Part shown: piece after piece, positions 7,401 to 10,854 of the stretch | How positions within the stretch are numbered: the first letter of the stretch is position 1 | Layout of the letters: each line of letters starts with the position of its first letter | NCBI GenBank assembly: GCA_025450375.1 | Contig: JANWHO010000080.1 | Span: 1 to 10,854 of the forward strand | From: Chloroflexota bacterium | GTDB taxonomy: Bacteria > Chloroflexota > UBA5177 > JANWHV01 | Length of the DNA: 10,854 nucleotides | Direction of reading: 5' to 3' | Made by a program: the position numbers and the translations under genes | The notes under the pieces: model-generated | What the model was told of the DNA's origin: nothing | The model's input: the letters and a program-made list of their open reading frames with translations, nothing else | Databases searched by the model: none

Positions 7401-7414
7401 GTGACCTATGTCAC
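7401..7414. promoter_or_regulatory. CRP/FNR-like palindrome upstream of the secreted-protein gene
   Basis: The perfect inverted repeat GTGAC-CTAT-GTCAC contains the pattern GTGA-N6-TCAC, the core of sites bound by CRP/FNR-superfamily regulators. It overlaps an imperfect palindrome, GGTAACCGGTGACC (7393-7406, two mismatched positions). It lies about 100 bases before the chosen start of the next gene, a reasonable place for an activator site. Function is inferred; no promoter hexamers nearby are convincing. Confidence 0.4.
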
Positions 7415-7423
7415 GCATTTCCG

Positions 7424-7449
7424 GCGCCGGCCCGGGCGTTTGCCGGCGC
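7424..7449 (+). repeat. 8-bp GC-rich hairpin in the leader of the secreted-protein gene
   Basis: GCGCCGGC (7424-7431) pairs perfectly with GCCGGCGC (7442-7449) over a 10-base loop. No T run follows, so it is a poor intrinsic terminator. It could end the CUT1 transcript in a factor-assisted way, block 3' decay, or fold in the leader of the next gene. The sequence cannot decide among these. Confidence 0.45.
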
Positions 7450-7500
7450 GCTTACCCTCGGAGTTGTTTCCGTGGTGATAGCCCTAGCTTGACAATGGTA

Positions 7501-7505
7501 AGGAG
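7501..7505 (+). promoter_or_regulatory. Ribosome binding site that sets the secreted-protein start
   Basis: AGGAG lies 10 bases before the ATG at 7516. It falls inside the coding region of the longer forms starting at 7408 or 7495, whose N-termini do not look like signal peptides. This favours the start at 7516. Confidence 0.6.
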
Positions 7506-7515
7506 TCAGAATCCC

Positions 7516-8301
7516 ATGAGAGGCGTTCGAACTCACTCGTCAATAGCGCGGAGAACCGTGCTCGGTTGTGTTCTTGTCCTCGGTACCCTCGTTGGCGGCA
7601 GCGTCACGCAGCATACCTACGCCGCCCACGGTCACGCCGTAAGCGCGGCCAAGCCCGCGGCCGCGGTGACGACCGCCGCGGTGACCTATCATTTGGCGGC
7701 CCAAGTCGTGTCGGGAATGGGCGCCGGCTCGATCGAAGGTCAGGTCAGCGGCATGCTGGATAGCACCGGCGTCCTTACCGCGACGCTCACCCTTGCCAAT
7801 AACACCACGGCATCGGTAAAGGGTACGATCACCACCTCAGCCCAACTTGCCGTAAAGGGCAAGGCGGCAAACGCGACCCTGAGCGGAAAGATTCTTAACC
7901 AGAAGGCCGGTACGTGGGGCGGCATGGTTGCCACCACGGCGAACGCCAATGCCGGTTCGTGGGTGCTGACTCCCGAAACGCAGACCCTTACCTTTGCCCT
8001 CGGCGGCAAGAGTGGCACGGGCAGCGCGGATAAAGTGGCGCTGGCCGGAGAGGTCACGCTCAACCTCACCGCCGATGGGTGGGGTGACGGTACCTTCGCG
8101 TTCCTCGCCAATGACACGGTGCTCCCAGTCGAGGGCCGAGCTTCGAACGGCAATATGACGGCTACTATCTTCTGGCCCAAGAACAAAGGTACGGTGATGG
8201 TGATCGGCACAAGCAAGACGACGGTCGGCGTGTTGAAATGGACAGGGACCTTTGTTGGTCCTGCCACGGGTGACTCCGGAACATTCCTCGGCGAAGGCTA
8301 A
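7516..8301 (+). CDS. Secreted protein of unknown function with a duplicated, probably beta-rich domain
   Basis: I do not recognise a family. With the chosen start it has 261 residues. The N-terminus is an export signal: basic residues (R2, R5, R12, R13), a hydrophobic core (about 14-30) and a possible cleavage region around TYAAHG (34-39). An Ala/Val-rich linker follows (about 40-58). The rest is rich in Gly, Thr, Ala and Val with alternating polar and apolar residues, as in all-beta proteins. Two halves look related: about 69-150 (SGMLDSTG, LANNTTASVKG, GTWGGM) and about 172-258 (LNLTADGWGDG, LANDTVLPVEG, GVLKWTGTFVG). Only one cysteine is present, inside the signal. The gene stands alone between the CUT1 operon and an intrinsic terminator. 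A cell-surface or extracellular structural or binding role is possible, but no catalytic motif is visible. Confidence 0.8.
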   Translation: MRGVRTHSSIARRTVLGCVLVLGTLVGGSVTQHTYAAHGHAVSAAKPAAAVTTAAVTYHLAAQVVSGMGAGSIEGQVSGMLDSTGVLTATLTLANNTTASVKGTITTSAQLAVKGKAANATLSGKILNQKAGTWGGMVATTANANAGSWVLTPETQTLTFALGGKSGTGSADKVALAGEVTLNLTADGWGDGTFAFLANDTVLPVEGRASNGNMTATIFWPKNKGTVMVIGTSKTTVGVLKWTGTFVGPATGDSGTFLGEG

Positions 8302-8347
8302 TGGCACGCCCAAACATGAGCTGAAGGCCCGGAATGAGGGGGATGGA

Positions 8348-8381
8348 GCAGGGCCGGCGGGATGCCGGCCCTGCCCCTTTT
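8348..8381 (+). terminator. Intrinsic transcription terminator after the secreted-protein gene
   Basis: GCAGGGCCGGC (8348-8358) pairs perfectly over 11 bp with GCCGGCCCTGC (8364-8374) around a GGGAT loop, followed by CCC and TTTT. It lies 46 bases after the stop codon and separates this gene from the chaperonin-like operon. Confidence 0.9.
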
Positions 8382-8399
8382 ATCCGTGGGACCGTCTAT

Positions 8400-8413
8400 G
8401 TTAATGGTTTAAC
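8400..8413. promoter_or_regulatory. Candidate operator upstream of the chaperonin-like gene
   Basis: GTTAA-TGGT-TTAAC is a perfect 5-bp inverted repeat located 38 bases before the predicted start codon. No CIRCE element (TTAGCACTC-N9-GAGTGCTAA), the HrcA site common at groE operons, is present. A clear sigma-70 promoter is not evident in the roughly 70 bases between the terminator and the gene, so the real promoter position is uncertain. Confidence 0.35.
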
Positions 8414-8450
8414 GACCGATCTCCCCAATTGGAAAGTATGAGTTGGCCCA

Positions 8451-10103
8451 ATGTCTGACCGGATGGCGCGGAAGGTGGAGGGGACTGTTCGGAGCCCCCA
8501 ATCAGGCCCGGGGATTCTTCTCGGGTCCGCGGCGCAAGGCGCTCTGCGTCGCGGCATCTCTACCATGGTGGACGCGGTGCGGCCCACCCTGGGGCCGCTG
8601 CCCCGCACCGTCGCCGTACTGGATGTGGACTCCGGCCGCCCCGTCGAGGTGCTTGACGACGCCGCCACCATCCTGCGGCGCATGATCGAGCTTCCGGATC
8701 CCTACGTGAACATGGGCGCCATGATCCTCCGTCACGCGGTCTGGAAAACGTACGAGGCGGTGGGCGATGGCGGAGCGGCCACCGCCGTGCTGTTGCGGGC
8801 AATCATCCGTCAACTCAGCCCGTATATCGCGGCCGGCGGCGACCCTGTTGCCCTCCGTCTCCACCTTGAGCGCGCCCTTTCCGTGGCGACCGATGCCCTA
8901 TGCCGGCAGAGCAGACCGCTTAATGGGCCGGACGAGATCGCGGGCGCCGCCCTCACCATCTGTCAGGATCCGGAACTGGCGAGAATGCTGGGCGAAATCC
9001 TCGACATTATCGGCCCGGACGGCTGCCTGCTGGTGGAGAATGGCTACGCGCCGGGCCTGACCAGGCAGTACGTGGAAGGGGTTCACTGGAACGAGGGGTA
9101 TTGCTCACCATATTTTATTACCGATGATGATAAGCAGGAAGTTCGGCTTGACGGCCCGATGATCCTGATCAGCGACCTGCCGCTGACCGAGGCCGAGGAG
9201 TTAGTTCCCCTGCTGGATCGTCTGGTCGCGGCCGGCTGTCCCGGTCTGCTGGTGATTGCCGATCAGATATCTGGGAGCGCCCTGGGTTTACTCCTTGCCA
9301 ATCATCGCCAGGGGACACTGCGCTCGGCCGCGGTTCATGCGCCGGCTCAGGCCCCGTTCCGGGCCCGGATTCTTGAGGATCTGGCGGTGCTGACCGGCGG
9401 GCGCGTCGTGACCGCCGCAAGCGGCGAGCGGGCGGCGAACCTCACTCTGGATGATCTTGGCCGTGCCAATCACGTATGGGTCAATTCCGGAAACTTCGGC
9501 ATCCATGGGGGCGACGCGGACCCTCTCATGCTGCGTCGCCGGATCGCGGATGTCAGGGCCGAGTTGGCGGCGACCACCAAGCCAGAGGAGGTGGAGCAAG
9601 TCCGCCAGCGCCTGGGCAAGCTGATGGGCGGCGTGGCCATTCTCAAGGTTGGAGCGGATTCCGAATCGGAGCAGCGTCCGCGCAAGGCGCTGGCTGAGCG
9701 CACGGTAAAGGCGCTCCGACTGGCCCTGGCCGCGGGGGTGGCGCCGGGCGGAGGGGCGGCCTATCTTGCCTGTCGGGACGCCCTCCAGGCGCCGGGTGGG
9801 TCGGACGAGGAGCGGGTCGCCTTCCAGGCATTGGCGGCGGCCATCGAAGAGCCGCTTTCCGTGATCGCCGCAAACGCCGGATTCGATCCGTATGCCACGG
9901 TTGCTCAGGTTCACGCCGCCGGCGCTTGGTCCGGCTTCGACGCTAACACCGGCCGGGTAGTGGACATGTGGCGGGCGGGAATCGTGGATCCGGTAGCGGT
10001 CTTGCGGAAGGCGCTGGAAACAGCGGTGAGCGGCGCGGCGATGACTCTGGTCAGTGATGTTCTTGTCCACAAGCGGGAACCGTTGGCGGTCGCCAAACCA
10101 TGA
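8451..10103 (+). CDS. Divergent GroEL/Cpn60-like protein with altered ATPase residues
   Basis: Homologous to group I chaperonins along its whole length (550 residues, GroEL about 548). The equatorial entry reads PTLGPLPRTVAVLD (45-58), the apical domain contains VEGVHWNEGYCSPYF (208-222) like GroEL VEGMQFDRGYLSPYF, and RILEDLAVLTGG (306-317), LGKLMGGVAILKVGA (388-402), PGGGAAY (432-438) and GIVDP (510-514) all align. Key nucleotide residues differ. After the conserved D106 (GroEL D87) the triple threonine TTT is Gly-Ala-Ala (108-110), and the catalytic D398 position is R417. GroEL D52 probably corresponds to D70, given a one-residue insertion, and D495 corresponds to D513. The GGM-repeat tail is missing. 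No groES lies beside it. The start lacks a good ribosome site; an ATG at 8463 is an alternative. A propeller gene follows after 31 bases. It probably does not act as a standard folding ATPase (inference). Confidence 0.93.
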   Translation: MSDRMARKVEGTVRSPQSGPGILLGSAAQGALRRGISTMVDAVRPTLGPLPRTVAVLDVDSGRPVEVLDDAATILRRMIELPDPYVNMGAMILRHAVWKTYEAVGDGGAATAVLLRAIIRQLSPYIAAGGDPVALRLHLERALSVATDALCRQSRPLNGPDEIAGAALTICQDPELARMLGEILDIIGPDGCLLVENGYAPGLTRQYVEGVHWNEGYCSPYFITDDDKQEVRLDGPMILISDLPLTEAEELVPLLDRLVAAGCPGLLVIADQISGSALGLLLANHRQGTLRSAAVHAPAQAPFRARILEDLAVLTGGRVVTAASGERAANLTLDDLGRANHVWVNSGNFGIHGGDADPLMLRRRIADVRAELAATTKPEEVEQVRQRLGKLMGGVAILKVGADSESEQRPRKALAERTVKALRLALAAGVAPGGGAAYLACRDALQAPGGSDEERVAFQALAAAIEEPLSVIAANAGFDPYATVAQVHAAGAWSGFDANTGRVVDMWRAGIVDPVAVLRKALETAVSGAAMTLVSDVLVHKREPLAVAKP

Positions 10104-10120
10104 CTTGTCATAGGCGAGAA

Positions 10121-10127
10121 GGGGAGG
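10121..10127 (+). promoter_or_regulatory. Strong ribosome binding site of the propeller gene
   Basis: GGGGAGG ends 7 bases before the ATG at 10135. Unlike the chaperonin-like gene in front of it, the propeller gene has a strong translation signal. Confidence 0.7.
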
Positions 10128-10134
10128 GCCGCGC

Positions 10135-10854
10135 ATGACGAGCGCGATTGGCCGCGATGGGAAAGGCGCTGGCGCCCTGGCGGGTAACGCCGTTACGGCC
10201 CTCGCGGTGTCACCTGCCTTCGATCGTGACCCGATTGTCTTCGCCGCCACCATGGCCGGCCTGTTTCGCTCCGTGGATGCCGGGACGAGCTGGCGGCCGT
10301 TCGGTGAGCGCGAAAGTGCATCACCGCTGTCCGCGGTGGCCGTGTCTCCCGGTTTCGCGGAGGACGGCGAATTGCTAGTGGCCGGCCTAGCGGGCGGGGT
10401 AAGTCGGGTGACGGGTGGGGGCGCCTGGACGGCCGGAGATTTTCAGGGTCGGCCGGTCGCCGTGACGGCGCTGGTCATGTCGCCCGAGTTCATGCGCGAC
10501 GGAACCGCCTTCGCCGCCACCATGGCCGATGGCGTGTTCGTCACCCGCAATCGAGGGGCGATGTGGGAAGCGGGTCGATTTGGCCTGCTCGACCTGGATG
10601 TCACGGCGCTCGCGATCTCTCCAAGTTTCCCGAGCGATGAAACGATCTTCGCCGCCACCGCCACGGGCGTGTTCCGCAGCCCGAACGGCGGGCGCGCCTG
10701 GCGCGAGGTAGGCCAACCGGCCGAGGGAAGTATTGTGCAGGCTCTGGCCGTCTCGCCCGAGTACGGCACGGACGGCGTGCTGTACGCGGGGACGGAGCAG
10801 GCGGGTCTCTTCCGCTCCGCCGATCGCGGCGTCACCTGGCAGCCCAGCGGGCCC
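10135..10854 (+). CDS. BNR/Asp-box beta-propeller repeat protein, cut by the right window edge
   Basis: The reading frame is open for 240 codons to the window end. It encodes tandem units of about 45 residues: a strand of the type VTALAVSP, a loop with D at FxxD, a strand of the type FAATxxGLFRS and an Asp-box-like turn. The turns read SVDAGTSW, TRNRGAMW, SPNGGRAW and SADRGVTW, matching S-x-D-x-G-x-T-W. At least five units are visible; the second lacks a full Asp-box (VTGGGAW). This fold occurs in sialidase-like, Vps10-like and photosystem-assembly YCF48-type propellers, where the boxes are structural and not catalytic, so enzyme activity should not be assumed. No signal peptide or membrane segment is present at the N-terminus (MTSAIGRDGKGAG), so the protein looks cytoplasmic. 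It is probably cotranscribed with the chaperonin-like gene (31-base gap, no terminator). Partner binding or a scaffold role is inferred. Confidence 0.88.
   Translation, partial: MTSAIGRDGKGAGALAGNAVTALAVSPAFDRDPIVFAATMAGLFRSVDAGTSWRPFGERESASPLSAVAVSPGFAEDGELLVAGLAGGVSRVTGGGAWTAGDFQGRPVAVTALVMSPEFMRDGTAFAATMADGVFVTRNRGAMWEAGRFGLLDLDVTALAISPSFPSDETIFAATATGVFRSPNGGRAWREVGQPAEGSIVQALAVSPEYGTDGVLYAGTEQAGLFRSADRGVTWQPSGP
10239..10659 (+). repeat. Direct DNA repeats inside the propeller gene
   Basis: A 20-base stretch is identical at 10239-10258 and 10509-10528, 270 bases (90 codons, two blades) apart. A shorter version that shares its first 13 bases recurs from 10647, 138 bases (46 codons) further on. 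The copies encode the same FAAT strand of successive blades. Such DNA-level identity suggests recent duplication or recombination between blades. Confidence 0.75.

Noticed and set aside
7489..7494. Perfect TTGACA as a -35 box before the secreted-protein gene
   Set aside because: The matching -10 position would fall at the start codon at 7516 and reads TCCCAT, which is not a -10 box.
7408..7515. Longer forms of the secreted protein (starts at 7408 or 7495)
   Set aside because: They would bury the signal peptide behind 7 to 36 extra residues, and the only ribosome-like site is before 7516.
9288..10253. Minus-strand open frame (321 codons) opposite the chaperonin-like gene
   Set aside because: It is a shadow of the GroEL-like frame, whose homology is clear over its full length.
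10135..10854. Calling the propeller a sialidase because of its Asp-boxes
   Set aside because: Asp-boxes are structural and found in many non-enzymatic propellers. No catalytic Arg triad context (such as an FRIP motif) is visible and there is no export signal.

Overview
The window reads as GC-rich bacterial DNA. It holds nine protein-coding genes, two of them cut by the window edges, and I see no RNA gene, insertion sequence or CRISPR array. The best guess for the source is a Chloroflexota-type bacterium (Thermomicrobia-like). That guess rests on general resemblance: a twin-arginine sugar-binding protein, CUT1 permeases without their own ATPase, and an orphan divergent Cpn60 paralogue. No marker gene confirms it.

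Left part (1-3486, minus strand): an operon for a CUT2 (ribose/simple-sugar type) ABC importer. It encodes a double-domain ATPase followed by two different RbsC-like permeases, and the second permease runs off the left edge. Both gene junctions are 4-base ATGA stop/start overlaps. The binding protein of this importer is not in the window.

Middle (3487-3917): a divergent control region of about 430 bases. It has a strong sigma-70-type promoter facing each way, a 9-base element repeated in inverted orientation at the two -35 boxes, and several small palindromes.

Centre (3918-7289, plus strand): a CUT1 (maltose/glycerol-phosphate type) ABC importer made of a Tat-exported solute-binding protein and MalF-like and MalG-like permeases. 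There is no ATPase gene, so a shared MsiK/UgpC-type ATPase elsewhere is likely. A perfect 12-bp hairpin lies between the binding-protein and permease genes.

Right-centre (7290-8381): an orphan secreted protein with an internally duplicated, probably beta-rich domain. It is preceded by palindromes, one with the CRP/FNR half-site pattern, and closed by a clear intrinsic terminator.

Right (8451-10854, plus strand): a divergent GroEL/Cpn60-like protein whose ATP-handling residues are partly replaced. It is followed after 31 bases by a cytoplasmic-looking BNR/Asp-box beta-propeller protein that runs off the right edge. This chaperonin-like plus propeller pair is the most unusual part of the window and the best candidate for an undescribed system.
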